Source: Selaginella tamariscina
Lineage: Eukaryota; Streptophyta; Lycopodiopsida; Selaginellales; Selaginellaceae
Direction of reading: 5' to 3'
NCBI GenBank assembly: GCA_003024785.1
Contig: PUQB01000097.1
Location: 538,310-602,309, forward strand
DNA: 64,000 nt
This document shows, piece after piece, positions 43,563 through 56,014 of the stretch (within the stretch, counting starts at the first letter, position 1; the number at the start of each line of letters is the position of its first letter). The notes beneath the pieces were generated by a model, which saw nothing but the letters and a program-made list of their open reading frames with translations, was not told where the DNA came from and searched no databases. The translations under genes were made by a program, and so were the position numbers.

Positions 43563-44286
43563 TGTCAAGCCACGATCCAGGAACCAGGAAGGAACAGGAT
43601 TCCAAGGACAGGAAGGCTTGACTCAGGAACAGGACCGAGAGCAGGACAGGAACTAGAAATAGGAACAGGACGGATCTAGGAGCAAGACAGGATCAGGATA
43701 GGATCCGGGAGCAAGACAGGAACAGGACAGGATCCGGAGTAGGACAGGATCCAGGAGCAGGATAGAAACAGGAGAGACAGGAACAGGACAGGATCCCGGA
43801 GCAAGACAGGATCCAGGAGCAGGACAGGAAACAGGAGCGAGACAGGAACAGGACAGGAAACAAGACAAGAACAAGACAAGACGAGATTGATCGTAGTAAG
43901 ACTGGTGTTGATAGTAACTGATTGTACAACAATTAGGTCGGAGCTTTTATGCTCACAACTCCAAGAGCTAATCTAGGCATGAGTGCTAAAAGTGGTTGCA
44001 TGCATGCAAAAGTGATTGCATGCATGCAGAGGCTAAGATGAGTCCACATGTCCCTTATCCTCTAGGCATATCTTGTGGCATATCCTGTAGGAATATCCTG
44101 CAACCGAATCCTGTGTCCGGAATCCTGGTAGGAATATCCTGTAGGAAAGTCCTACAATCCATATCCTGTATCCGGAATCTTGTAGGAAAGTCCTGCAACC
44201 CATGTCCTATATCCGGAATCCTGTAAGAAAGTCCTGCAACCCATGTCCTGTATCCGAAAACCTGTATTCTGTATTGGGTCGTGACA

Positions 44287-47200
44287 ACAAGGGGCTTACA
44301 ATCTTGTACGGATTTGTCCAGGCGAGAGTAGAAAACTGCCTTTCGTACAAGGTATGGACACTTCGAGTACAAGATGATGCCTTCGACTTACCAATGCCCC
44401 AACCGTGTTACAACACATGGGAACAACATCTTTCATGACTTCTTGGACTAGTTTGTGGTAATTTACCTCGATGACATTTTGATTTTCTCCAAGGACCAGG
44501 CGGCTCATGACAAGCATGTATGACTAGTCCTATAAAGGCTTTGCGAGTATGGCCTGTATGCAAAGTTAGAGAGTGTTTCTTCGACATGGATACTGTGGAG
44601 TTCTTAGGCTACATCGTCTCTCCTGCTGGCGTTTTCATGGACATGCACAAGGTGAAGACTATCACGGAGTGGGATAGGCCATCTATACGAAATGTACAAT
44701 GTTTCCTTGGCTTTGCAAACTTCTATAGGCATTTTATGCAGGACTTCTCCAAGCGTGTACTTCCACTCACGGAACTCACCAAGCGCACATGAGTGTTCTC
44801 TTGGTTCGACAAGGAGGAACATGCATTCACAACACTCAAGAATGCCTTCACGACAGCTCCAATTTTAGCACATCCTGATCCTTCTTGTCCCTTCTTCATT
44901 GAAGCAGATGCCTCGAATTTTGCAGTGGGATCTGTTCTATCACAGTTGGAGAAGACAAGTTGCTTCATCTTGTAGCTTTTCACTCTCGTAAGTTACTTTC
45001 AGCAGAGATTAATTACGAGATTCATGACAAGGAACTTAAGGCCATTGTGGATTTGTTCGAGGAGTGGCGGCATTTTCTGAAAGGTACTGCGCATCCTGTA
45101 CAAGTTCTTACGAATCACAAGAACCTGGAGTATTTTAAACGGCTTGAGTTCTCAGTCGGCAACAGACTAGGTAGGCGGAGTTCCTATCACGTTTTGATTT
45201 CGTCATCATCTACAACCTGGTTTTCAAAAATGACAAGGCGGATGCATTGTCTAGGCGCTCTTACCTTGCACCGACCCCGAGCGATCCTGCATATGATTGT
45301 CAAAAGCATGTTGTTAAGGTTCTGATCAACTTCGGCTTGCAGCACTACAAGTTCATCAGGCTCCAGCAGATTCCACACTCCTACAAGACATTCGTTTGTA
45401 GTTGGCTATAGACGCCTTGGCAAGGAATGTGTTTTCACACATTAGTCCTGACATTGCAAGTTCCTCTTCCTCCAGTTCTCGTACAGACTATAAGTTGTTT
45501 GCCATACAGGACGGACTCCTGTACCGGGAAGGTCTCCTGTACGTTCCTGTTGGTGTTTGCAGGACTCATGGTATGGATTGTCATGATACCCGGCTACAGG
45601 ACATTTTAGTGTGGCCAAGACAGTTGAGTTGGTGACTCGAACTATTGGTGGCCTGGGTTGCAAGGTTTTGTGGTAAGTTTGTATAGAGTTGTGAAACCTG
45701 CAATAGGTCAAAATGCCTCGTCACACACCCTTTGGTTTTCTTCGTCCTCTTCCTGTTCCTTCTGCTCCTTGGAGATCCATTTTTATGGATTTCCTCACAG
45801 ATCTTCCTCCTTCTTGTGGATTTGATGCAGTTCTTGTGATGGTTGACTGTTTCACCAAACAGGCTCATTTCCTACCATATCACAAGACTGCTACAAGCCA
45901 GAAACTACTGAGTTGGTGATTCGCGAAGTATTTCGACACCATGGTCTTCTTGAAAGCATTGTTTCTAATTGAGGCCCACAATTCATGTCCAAGTTTTGAC
46001 GAGAATTTCTCCGGAGTCTACAGGTTAAAGCGGACCTTTCTTTAGGATACTATCCACAAACTGATGAGCAGTCAGAACGCACGATTCAGACCTTGGAGCA
46101 ATATCTTCGTTGTTTCATTAGTTACCAACAGGACAACTGGTTGGACCTTCTTCCAATGGCGGAGTTTGCCTACAACAACTCCGTTCACACATCTACAGGC
46201 CAGACACCTTTTTTGCTCTTACAGGCTACCATCCACGTTTTGACTTTGCTCCTCCTGCTTCTCCTTCTTTCGCTCCTACAGTACAGGATCGTCTCCAGCA
46301 TCTTCATCAGGTACATGAGGATCTCCGGGTTCATCTTCAGTAGGCACAGGAACTGTACAAGCGTCATGCTGATGCTCATCGTCAACCAGCACCTACATAC
46401 AAGATTGGTGATCTCATGTAGCTTCTTCGTCGGTATATTCGCATCAACATGCCTTCTTCTAAGTTGGATTTTCAATAATTGGGCCCTTACAGGATTGCGA
46501 CTGAGGTCAATCCTGTAGCTTTCCGACTCGAGTTACCATCTACGGTGAAACTTCATCTTGTGTTTTAACCTCTTTGTTGGAGCCGTATCATCCTTCTTCT
46601 CTTCCTGGTTGTGCTTCTTCTTCTCCCCTCCTGTGATCATTGACGGTGAACCTGAGTACGAAGTTGCAGCCATCCTTAATTCTCGTCTTCATTGCCGCCA
46701 ACTTCAATACTTGGTGGATTGGAAAGGTTATTTGCCTACCGATCGCACTTGGGAACCTGCATCTAACTTACTCCATGCTTCTTCCAAAGTTGCTGCTTTC
46801 CATCGGTGTTATCCTACTAAACCAGGTCCCAAGACTCGTGGAACTCATCCTTATGGAGGAGGTGCTGTCACGACTCAATACAAAATGTAGGATATAGGAT
46901 ACGGGTTACAGGATATGCCTACAGGATATTCCTATAGGATATGCTTATAGGATATACCTACAGGATATGCCTGTAGGATATTCCTACAAGATATACCTAC
47001 AGGATATGCCTATAAGATATACTACAGGATATGCCTAGAGGATAAGGATCACTATTTTTAGCTCATGACTAGATTAGACTCATGACCAGATTAGCTTGGA
47101 GTTGTGAGTATAAAAGCTCTAACCTAATTGTTGTACAATTAGTTACTATCAACACCAATCTTTCTACAATCAATCTTGTCTTGTCTTGCTCCTTACCTCC

Positions 47201-47354
47201 TGCTCTTGTCTTGTTTCTGGTTCCTAGTTCTTGTCCTGCTCCCTGTCCTACTCCTTGTCCTGCTCCCTGTCCTACTCCTTGTCCTGCTTCTGAGTCAAAC
47301 TTTCTTGTTTTCGAAATCCTGTTCACTTCCTTGTTCCTAGATCGTGGCTTGACA
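44287..47354 (+). mobile_element. Chromodomain gypsy 2, 3' half (RT to 3' LTR)
   Basis: It starts abruptly in reverse transcriptase at the bases corresponding to about 41150 of gypsy 1. Fragments in order are VEFLGYIVSPAGVFMDMHKV, the RNase H block [18 protein letters not shown], the integrase core FMDFLTDLPPSCGFDAVLVM, AEFAYNNSVHTSTGQTPF and the chromodomain LQYLVDWKGYLPTDRTWEP. Many stops interrupt it. The 3' LTR is 46866-47354 (489 bp), with short AGGATATGCCTAC-type repeats. The flank ACACA at 47355-47359 is the complement of the TGTGT that follows the 5' LTR at 55917. Confidence 0.88.
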
Positions 47355-47359
47355 ACACA

Positions 47360-50300
47360 TAGCACTGACACATGGGGGCTGGATCACCACCCATGTGTCA
47401 CTATGCATGTGTGTATATACATATGCATATTATATATAGTATCTTATATATATACAATATCTTACATTATCCTCCCCTCTGCGGCTGTGTAGATGGTGAT
47501 GGATTTGATGGTCTTGGATCCGTGTAAGTTGGCTCATCTAAGGTATAACCGAATCTATTCAACGAGTCTTGAACAACAAACCGTTTCATTCGAACTATGT
47601 GAACTATCTCAACCTCATGAGATTTCACTAACTATCATAGTAACCTGGTGGGTTGACTACATGAATAAAGATTGTGGGATATTTAGAATATGTGGGCAAA
47701 AAGACTCAAGCATAACTGAGTCATCATGACCAAGGGCCCTTTTATAAACACTAATTGGTCCTTTGCCTAGTTGGCATAAGGGGAGAGGGAAAGGTTGTGA
47801 CATTTGGTACCAGAGCGGTCTCGGGTTCGATTCTTATTAAGGATGAACTTTGCTTAAAGCTCACGCCACTAAGGTTGGTGCACTTGTCATACAGCCAAGC
47901 GTAGCGTAAGTAGACAAGTGTCTCTGGGTCTGTCTCTTACTGCACCTTCTGAAGGAAGGCATAGTAGCAACCCTTGAGTCTGTGGATGACACTCTCCACC
48001 CATTGGAGAAATTGCACCTTCTGAAGGAAGGCATAGTAGCAACCCCTTGAGTCTGTGGATGACCACTTTCTCCACCCACATCCACTTTCTCCAATGGGTG
48101 GAGAGTGTCATACAACCAAGCGTAGCGTAAGTAGACAAGTGTCTCTGGGTCCGCCTCTGGCCTGATTGACATGTGATGCAAGTATGTGATGCGAGTATAG
48201 CCAAGGGGATCGCCTCTGAGCTGGGTGCGAGTCAAGTGTAGCGTAAGTAGACATGTGTCTTTGGGACTGCCTCTTACTGCACCTTCTAAAGGAAGGCATA
48301 GTAGCAACCCCTTGAGTCTGTGGATGAGGACATCCACTTTCTCCACCCACATCCATATTCTCCAATGGGTGGAGAGTGTCATAGTTCTAACTTGGTGGGT
48401 TGACTACCTGGGGAAAGATTGTGGGATATGTGGGCAAAAAGATTCAAGCATAACTGAGTCATCATGACCAGGGACCCTCTCAAAACACCAATTGGCCCTT
48501 TGCCTAATTGGCATAAGGGGAGAGGGAAAGGTTGTGACACTAACTGTATTTGATACACTTGAGGACTAATCTTTCGAAGTACTCGGTAAGAACCAAGCCA
48601 TTTATGTAATAAACTAATTGCAAGTCCAAGTGCAGTCATCTTGGGAAAATGTACCAGTATTAAGTCACCATCAGTATAATCTGGTGGAATTTGATGTTGT
48701 GCATTGTAAAAAGATTGCTGCCATATTTGAGCTCGACTAAGATGTTCAGCAGACTTTGCACGTAGAAGAGGCAAGACAGCATCCAAATGTCGAGCCCACA
48801 TCTTTGCATCCTCGACACGTGACAGATTCGATGATAACCCCAATTCACTAGGCAACTTAGGATTATATTAATACAATGCCTTGAATGGAGAGATACCAAT
48901 TGAATTTTGAATGCCTATTACATAAGCAAATCTCAAGCATCGCAAATACCAATCTCAGTCAGTGTAATTGAAGTTCACATACTTTGAGATCATACCTTTG
49001 AAGGTCCGATTCAATCGCTCCACCAAACCATCAGTTTGTGGATGATATGGAAAATTTTACCCCTAACCTCTCACACAACACTTGGAATACCTCTGTAATG
49101 AAAGCAGGGCCATTATTTAATAACATCCACTCTGGATAAGAATGTTACAAAACCACATTATCGAACAGAAACAAAGCTATTCATATGGCAGTTGCATCCG
49201 AAAGAGCATCAACCTCCACACAATGAGTTAAATAATCAAATACGACAATGATGTACTAGTTACCCTAAGAAGAATGTGGAAAAGGTCCCATTAAATCCAC
49301 TGCAATTAACTCAAAAGGGTGAGAGACATTGATGGATTCTAGCACCCCATGGCCCGAGTTATAAAGGAATTCCGAGTTTGACAAATGGGACAGTTCTGAA
49401 TATACATGATCACATCAGCACGCATACTAGGCCAATAAAAGGATCGGCGGAGCTTCTCCAACACTCGTTGGTGACCAAGATGACCTCCAACAATAAGCGA
49501 ATCATGATATGCTCGAAGAAGGTGTGGAATATATGTAAAGGGTGTAGTCAAACGCCATATGTCTTCCGGATTTGTCCCAATAAAATACAATAAACCATCC
49601 TGAAGTCGAAACTGAGCATGATATTGTCGAAATCGAGGTTCAGAAAAAAGATTTGCAAATGCATCCCATAATTGCCTCATCCACGGTTTATGTTTTTGGG
49701 CATCCTACCACTATTCCAAGGATGGTAAATCGGCATCGAATACCTGAGGGGCTTGTATCAAACCAAATGCCACAGCTACTGCATGAGCAGGCAAAGTAAA
49801 ATGGAAAAGGATGCTTGAGAAATGCATCTACATCCACCATTGTTCTTCCAGGCCTGTGCACCACCTTAAAGTTATATACCTGGAGACGTAATGCCCATTT
49901 ATCTACACAACCTACTAAATTCTTCCATTTTAATAAGGAAGTGACAGCAACATGATCACACTTCAAAAGTGTTTCACTCCTATGTAAGTAAGCATGAAGT
50001 TGTTTAAAACCCCAAACATCAATAAGGTATTCTTTTTCAGTAGTGGAATAATTCTGCTCAACAGGATCAAGTATTCGACTAATATAAGCCACCGGGTGTC
50101 GAATCAAAAGATTTGCAGCATTGCTTTGCATCAACACACCACTAATACCAATATCTAACGCATCTACTTGTAAAATGAACGGACAAGTAAAATTTAGGTA
50201 TTAAAGTACTGGTGGAGTTGTTAAGAACTCTTTTAATTGGTCAAATGCCTATTGACACTAGCGAGTCCACCTGAAAAGTACATGTGGACGAACTAACTCC

Positions 50301-50770
50301 CGAAGAGGGGTAGTTTGATTAGAGAGATAATTGATGAATCGACCTAAGAAACGTTGGACTTCTTATACCGTATGGGGATGAGGGAACTCTCGAATAGCTT
50401 GCAACTTCATTGGATCCACCTGTAAACCCTCTCAAAATATACTGTAACCCAAGTAAGTGGTGTCGATCAAACCAAACACACACTTCTCAAGTTTCAACTT
50501 TAAGTCAACTTTTCGAAATCGATCAAGAACTCGCCGTACATCACGAATGTGATCCTCCCAAAAACTAGACTCATGAAGTAGCACATCATCAATGAAATCG
50601 GCAGTGATATCGGGCATATATGAAAAAAGCTCATCTATCATGCATTGAAAAATGACAGGAGTTGAAGTCAATCCAAAGGGCATAACCAAAAACTCATAAA
50701 GACCAAATGGTGTTCGAAAATATTCTCCTCAATTATAAGAACCTGCCAGTATCCTAATGCCAAATCCAAC
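47360..50770 (-). mobile_element. 5'-truncated Ty3/gypsy element, copy A (inverted, interrupted by TRIM)
   Basis: Minus-strand fragments are a reverse transcriptase starting mid-domain (about 50770) with MVMPFGLTSTPVIFQCMIDE and ITADFIDDVLLHE, RNase H (YSTTEKEYLIDVWGFKQLHA), an integrase zinc finger (CPICQTRNSFITRAMG) and a C-terminal DLILVHFPKMTALGL. The reading continues past the TRIM to about 47480, followed by a purine tract and the start of a 3' LTR (about 47475-47360). The LTR remainder is 55917-56014. It has no 5' LTR, gag or chromodomain. The same element, plus strand, lies at 61.84-64.0 kb in copy B, so it predates the duplication. Confidence 0.8.
47633..48539 (+). mobile_element. 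TRIM (terminal-repeat retrotransposon in miniature)
   Basis: LTRs are 47633-47802 (170 bp) and 48377-48539 (163 bp). Both end GGTTGTGACA; the second begins TGTCATAG and the first a mutated TATCATAG. A perfect 5-bp target duplication CTAAC flanks it (47628-47632 and 48540-48544). A primer-binding site, TGGTACCAGAGC, complementary to initiator tRNA-Met with one change, is at 47805-47816. A purine tract precedes the second LTR. The 570-bp interior holds direct repeats of AAGCGTAGCGTAAGTAGACA and CACCTTCTGAAGGAAGGCAT and no protein. At 907 bp with short LTRs it fits the TRIM class, which depends on other elements for movement. Confidence 0.85.
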
Positions 50771-51650
50771 TTAATAAACCATTGACTCTGACCTAATTAT
50801 AATAAAAGTATGAATGTCAATATAATTCAATTTTCAAATTTTTACTTATGTAAGTTTATTTATCATAAAATAGTTTTTTTTATATTTTGCAACAAGATAA
50901 TAAGTCTGAATGGGCATATTTATGTAGTTGAATAATAAACATTATTCTTTTCTTTGATATTTATATATAATTCAGAATCAAAAACAAAATATAAAAGTCT
51001 AACAACATAAATTAGCATTCCTAAGGTTATGGGATAGCTCAACATGTGACTAGGAACATACAATCCTGTGTGGGATAGTTCAGCATGTGAATAGGAGCCA
51101 AGCCTGTAGGGCCAAAAACTTTATAAAAACAGCAATTGACATAAAACCATCATGCTTGTGGAGCTTCTGATTCTGGTGTTGATCGTGAATATGTTGCATG
51201 CACATGTATGTATTCAATCCTTCAAATGCCTAAGGTTGGGTTTTCATGCCAATGTCTTTTCTAGTATGGCAACAAGTGCAATAGTTCCAAGACTCGTATC
51301 TATATATTGCTATAGCCATTATGTGTGCTGAGAATTGAGATACCACTGTCAAGTCAAAAGGAAGTCTTTGATAAACAGCTCTATAAATCCCATAGTTTTG
51401 TGCTCTACTAAACGGTAAGAAGCTTAAGATGATTCGTCTGAGAGAAGCTAACCTCCAATAAGACGGTGTATTGGTGTAAGATCTTGATTGATTCAACATG
51501 AGATAAAACTGTTGAATATACAAACAGGTGAAATACACTTTCGTTTTATAAAAGAGAGAAGTTACAAGGAGTTTTATAAAAGAGAGAAATTAAAGGGAGT
51601 TTTCAATTCAGACGAGTTGTCTACCAGACAGTTACATCGTCAACTTCTAT
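50771..51650 (-). other. Downstream region of GDSL copy A
   Basis: This AT-rich sequence matches 61400-61840 of copy B in reverse. From about 51200 to 51650 it has no counterpart in copy B. It includes a short duplicated stretch TTTTATAAAAGAGAGAA at about 51545-51590. I see no gene. Confidence 0.6.
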
Positions 51651-51659
51651 AAACTCAGA

Positions 51660-52297
51660 TCAGTTCAACCCAAGGGAGGGAACGTGACATCTAGGCTTGA
51701 GAACGACAGGGGGAGTGATAAACGCATTGAAATATGTCGTAGCATTAAAGAATTGCTGTGTGTGGTGAACTCCATCGAATGTTATATAAGTCTCTGGGTC
51801 CTTGCATATCGTGTAGTCAGGAACCCGCACAACCAAAGAGTGCACAGTTGAATTGATTCAATGTGGATGGTTTCCACATTGAATCTTTATTTCCACAAGT
51901 AAATAAGTTCAAGGTGAGACCCTTGATTGTCATAGGGATGGTTATGTTCACCTCCCCATCAAATCCATAGTCTGCAGCATTAGGTTGATATTATCACCAC
52001 CAATCTCATTAAAGTAGAGACTTCTAGTTCAGGTGGGCTCTTCATTGCTAGCTTGTGTTCAAGGAAATCTTGCACTTGAAGTGAGAAGTTGTGGGGACTT
52101 GCAAACGGGTTGGCCGGGATTGTAGTCACTGTGGCACCAGAGTAGGTAAAGTTGAGACCCGTGAAAGTGACTGCCATTGTACATCAAATTGGGAACCGAG
52201 AGATCACCCAGATTAAGCTTCTGAGCAAGAAAGTCAACCATATGAGTATCTACCAGTGGGCATGCCGTATGTGATACTGTAAGGAAAAGTTTACTAC
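51660..52297 (-). pseudogene. GDSL esterase/lipase, copy A, 3' part (inverted)
   Basis: Reading 52297 to 51660: the segment HMVDFLAQKLNLGDLSVPNL, then FTGLNFTYSGATVTTIPANP (the Gly-containing GDSL block), and NFSLQVQDFLEHK. After a frame change it ends at 51660 with CKDPETYITFDGVHHTQQFF, where DGVHHT carries the catalytic Asp and His. The coding direction was plus before the inversion. The catalytic Ser block lies at 33080 and 37851, 14 kb away. Confidence 0.75.
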
Positions 52298-52984
52298 TGT
52301 CACGACCCGATACAGAATACAGGTTTCCGGATACAGGACATGGGTTGCAGGACTTTCCTACAGGATTCCGGATACAGGACATGGGTTGCAGGACTTTCCT
52401 ACAGGATTCCGGATACAGGATATGGGTTGTAGGACTTTCCTACAGGATATTCCTACCAGGATTCCGGACACAGGATTCGGTTGCAGGATATCCTACAGGA
52501 TATTTCTACAGGATATGCCACAGATATGCCTAGAGGATAAGGGATGTGGACTCATCTTAGCCTCTGCATGCATGCAACCACTTTTAGCACTCATGCCTAG
52601 ATTAGCTCTTGGAGTTGTGAGCATAAAAGCTCCAACCTAATTGTTGTACAATCATTACTATCAACACCAGTCTTACTACGATCAATCTCGTCTTATTGTT
52701 CTTGTCTTGTTTTGTCATTTCCTGTTCACTCTGTTTCTATCCTGCTCGGATCCTGTCCTGCTCCGGGATCTGTCCTGTTCATGTCTCGCTCCTGTTTCCT
52801 ATCCTGCTCCTGGATCCTGTCCTACTCTGGAATCCTGTCCTGTTCCTGTCTTCCCGATCCTACCATCTTCTTGCTCCTAGATCGTCCTGTTCTATTTCTA
52901 GTTCATGTCTGCCTCGGTCATGTTCTTGAGGCCTTCTGTCCTTGGAATCCTGTTCCTTCCTGGTTCCTGGATCATGGCTTGACA
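52298..52984 (+). mobile_element. Gypsy LTR, inverted relative to gypsy 1
   Basis: 687 bp, starting TGTCACGAC and ending GGCTTGACA, the reverse complement of the gypsy 1 LTRs. It is bounded on the left by the GDSL gene and on the right by gypsy 2 reverse transcriptase. It carries the same GGATTCCGGATACAGGA and TCCTGTCCTG minisatellites. It is one partner of the inversion and was probably a solo LTR inside gypsy 2 beforehand. Confidence 0.9.
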
Positions 52985-55916
52985 CTGTAAGTCGATCTTC
53001 GTGAACACCTTTGCTCCTTGCAGCCAATCGAGAAGTTTCGGGATAGTTCCAAATGATGACTTGATTCAAACCTCTGTAGTCCACAACCAAACGTAAACTC
53101 CATCTTTCTTCTTGACAAAGAAGATAGGTGCTCCTGCAGGGGACTTTGAGTGACAAATGAAGCCGGATGCCAAGTTGTCCTTAATGTATTAACGAAGAAC
53201 CTCCAATTCTATAAGTGACAGTGCATAAATCAGTCCGAACGGTGGAGTCTTTCCTTCCACAAGATCAATAGGACAGTCGTAAACCTATAAACAGGAAGAA
53301 CTGCAGCCTTGTGAAAGGAGTGATACTTGGATGGCAGGGAAGAAGGAGGAGAAGAAGAAGGAACAGGAGAAGGAGATTGAAAAATAGGGGAGTTAGATAC
53401 AGGAAAGGTAGAAGAGGACGTAGGAGTTACTTGGAAGGCAAAAAGATGAAAAGGAACAGGATCAGTGGCAAGTTCATGCATGGTAGTGGTAAGAACTCGG
53501 AGAGGAGAAGGAGGGAATTGTGATTGAAAAAGAGGAAGAATGAAAAGAGGCAGGATTGGGAGAAACATGTGTGGATGTTGACAAGTGTACAGGATTGGAA
53601 AAACCCTGTACAGAAATCCGCGAACTTACAGGAGTGGAGAGAGCCTGCGGATGTGCTGAGGAACTGACATGAGGTGAATCCTGTCGAGGAGGAGTTTTCA
53701 ACACTGATACAGGAATAGGCACGGTCAATCCTGTAGTTTGTACTGCCTCAGACACTAAAGATGTATCCTGCACACAGGAAGGTACAAGATTGATCCTGAT
53801 TGCCAAAGAGGAAAACATGAGCGTCCTAGATCTCCAGTCAATCTGAGGATTTGGAAGAACGAACCATGGCATGCCCAAAATGATGGGAGTCGACCGAATC
53901 TTGATCAAGTTGAAGGAAATCGAATAGTTGAATGCGCCATGACTGCAAGAGAAAGGTTTGGTAGCATGGGTAACTATGCCAGAAGCAATCAGACGACCAT
54001 CGGCCACCTCTACAGGAATTGCACGCTTCAACTTCACCATTGGAATGCCATATTGAGTTGCAAAAGTGTCATCCATGAAGTATGCATTTGCACCAGTGTC
54101 TAACAGGGCAAACTCCTTGAGCTCTCGATTATTGAAATGAATATATACAGGAAACTTGAGTGATGGAATGGTATGAACAGCACCAATGGAGCCTACACCT
54201 ACGTCCAACTTCGTAGCTCTTAGATGAAGTGAACATTTAAGTTTTCCAACTGAACTTCAGCTTCTACTTCACGCGTCTTGAACTTTCTGGCTTTAGTAGG
54301 ACATTCTGCCGCCTTGTGTCCTGCTTCACCACAATATAAACATAGATTCTCACTGCGACGACGTTGCTTCTCAGCAGCGGAAAGTGAGCCACGCTTGTAT
54401 TTCTCAACCTCCATAGGAACTACTCCAGAAAGTGTCGCAGGAGTATGTATCACAGCTGCAGAATTGGTTTGTAGGAACTGCTGATGGGATTTTTCCTGAC
54501 GACGCTCGAACAAGCGATTGTCGTCGCGAACGGCCTATTGCATGATCTCTGCTAATGTTTGGGCATCTGGTAATGTAAGGAGAAGGTCCTTCACGTCATC
54601 CTCAACCCAAAACGAAAGTGTTTAATCAATGCAGTCTCGTCCCATGGAATGTTCGTGCAAAGTTGCTGAAATTTAAATGCATAGACGGAAGCTGGTCGAG
54701 ATCCTTGTGTGAACTTTTGTAACTTCGTGCATGCAAAACGGTACTTATCGGGATCTCCAAAGCAAGCTTCAAAGGCAGCCACAAAACCTTTAAAGTCTTC
54801 CATCAATGGGTCGTCACGCTCCAACAAAGGGGCAACCCAAGCCCGTGGAGATCCAACTAATAGGGATGCCAAAAGGCCAACCTTTTGTGCATCAGTCGAG
54901 TAGTGGCGTGGTTGCATGCAGATCAAAAGCCTGATTTGATTCAGGAACCCTTGAAAATCGGCATGATTGCCATTGAACTTTTCCGGCATGCTGATCTTCG
55001 ACTCCGAAGAAGTGTTCGATGGAGAGGAAACCACGGATGCTTGAGAGAGAGCCTACACAGCAGCCTTGGAGGATGCATCAGCAGCTGCATGCGCCTTGTT
55101 GGTGGAACCTTGTAGATCTGTGACCACTTGGCGTAAAGTGGCCAGCTCATGAAGCAATATTTGGTGCTCACGTTGAAATTGTTCAAAATCGGCCATGATC
55201 TATGAAGAAAAAAAAGGAGGAAAACGAAGGAGAAGAATCAAGAAAAAAAAAAGTAGCTGAAAATCGGAAAGCTATAAAAGCAGTTATTATCAAACTATCA
55301 AGCCACGATCCATGGACAAGGAAGTGAGTAGGATTCCAAGAACAAGGAAGTGATTAGGATTCCAAGAACAAGGAAGTGATTAGGATTCCAAGAACAAGGA
55401 AGTGATTAGGATTCCAAGAACAAGGAAGTGATTAGGATTCCAAGAACAAGGAAGTAAGTAGGATTCCAAGAACAAGGAAGCTTGACTCAGAAGCAGGACA
55501 AGGAGCAGGATAAGAACTAGGAACCAGGAACAAGATAAGAGTAAGAGGCAAAGAGCAATACAAGACAAGAACAAAACAAGACAAGATTGATCGTAAAAAG
55601 ATTGGTGTTAATAGTAACTCATTGTACAACAATTAGGTCGGAGCTTTTATATTCACAACTCCAAGCTAATCTGGTCATGAGCTAAAAATAGTGACCCTTA
55701 TCCTCTAGGCATATCCTATAGTATATCCTATAGGCATATCCTATAGGAATATCCTGTAGGTATATCCTATAGGCATATCTTGTAGGTATATCCTATAAGC
55801 ATATCTTGTAGGAATATCCTGTAGGTATATCATGTAGAAATATCCTGTAGGTATATCCTATAGACATATCCTGTAACCCATATCCTATATCCTGCATCCT
55901 GTATCGGGTCATGACA
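52985..55916 (-). mobile_element. Chromodomain gypsy 2, 5' half (5' LTR to RT)
   Basis: The 5' LTR is 55296-55916 (621 bp). It contains about six copies of a 26-bp AAGTGATTAGGATTCCAAG unit (55318-55480). The primer-binding site is CAGTTATTATCAAAC (plus strand, 55281-55295). Gag starts MNNFNVSTKYCFMSW near 55186 and continues MPEKFNGNHADFQGFLNQIR. The zinc knuckle LCLYCGEAGHKAAECPTKA is intact (54513-54220). Protease reads FALLDTGANAYF. Reverse transcriptase [17 protein letters not shown] ends at 52985, exactly where the 3' half at 44287 resumes. Several frame changes and a deletion in the RT lead (about 53300) are present. Confidence 0.88.
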
Positions 55917-56014
55917 TGTGTTGCATGTGTGCCACGTGGTAGGTCTTCTGTATATAAGTAGGGTTTTGTAGCTGAATAAAGTATTACATTTTGTGCATAT
56001 TTATTTGTTATTTC
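55917..56014. mobile_element. End of the LTR of the truncated gypsy element
   Basis: After the TGTGT duplication of gypsy 2, this stretch completes the LTR whose other part is at 47360-47475. It has a TATATAAG TATA box at about 55952 and ends TTTCA at 56014. Copy B of the segmental duplication begins on the next base. Confidence 0.6.

Larger units (their letters stand above)
37892..44286 (-). mobile_element. Chromodomain Ty3/gypsy retrotransposon 1 (two LTRs)
   Basis: LTRs are at 37892-38563 (672 bp) and 43563-44286 (724 bp). Both start TGTCAAGCC and end GTGACA in plus orientation, and the coding strand is minus. Order is gag, protease, reverse transcriptase, RNase H, integrase, chromodomain. 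The left flank is GCAGT. Its matching duplication (GTAGT) is not at 44287 but, reverse-complemented, at 52293-52297, because of the inversion described below. The primer-binding site is not tRNA-like but complementary to the predicted 5' end of the element's own RNA. Few frame breaks remain, so this is the best-preserved gypsy element in the window. Confidence 0.93.
44287..52297. other. 8.0-kb inverted segment bounded by inverted gypsy LTRs
   Basis: The segment lies between LTR 43563-44286 and the oppositely oriented LTR 52298-52984. It contains half of gypsy 2, the TRIM, the truncated gypsy and the 3' part of GDSL copy A, all reversed relative to copy B. Reversing it on paper restores GDSL continuity. 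It also pairs GCAGT with GTAGT around gypsy 1, TGTGT with TGTGT around gypsy 2, and CTTGT with CTGT around the solo LTR. Confidence 0.88.

Noticed and set aside
47880..48380. Overlapping open frames rich in LSTYATLGC-type repeats
   Set aside because: They are the TRIM interior repeats read in several frames.
52641..52990. Pro/Ser/Cys-rich secreted-looking proteins (also near 37.9-38.2, 43.65-43.93 and 47.1-47.5 kb)
   Set aside because: All fall in LTR minisatellites and read CCTGTCCTG-type repeats.
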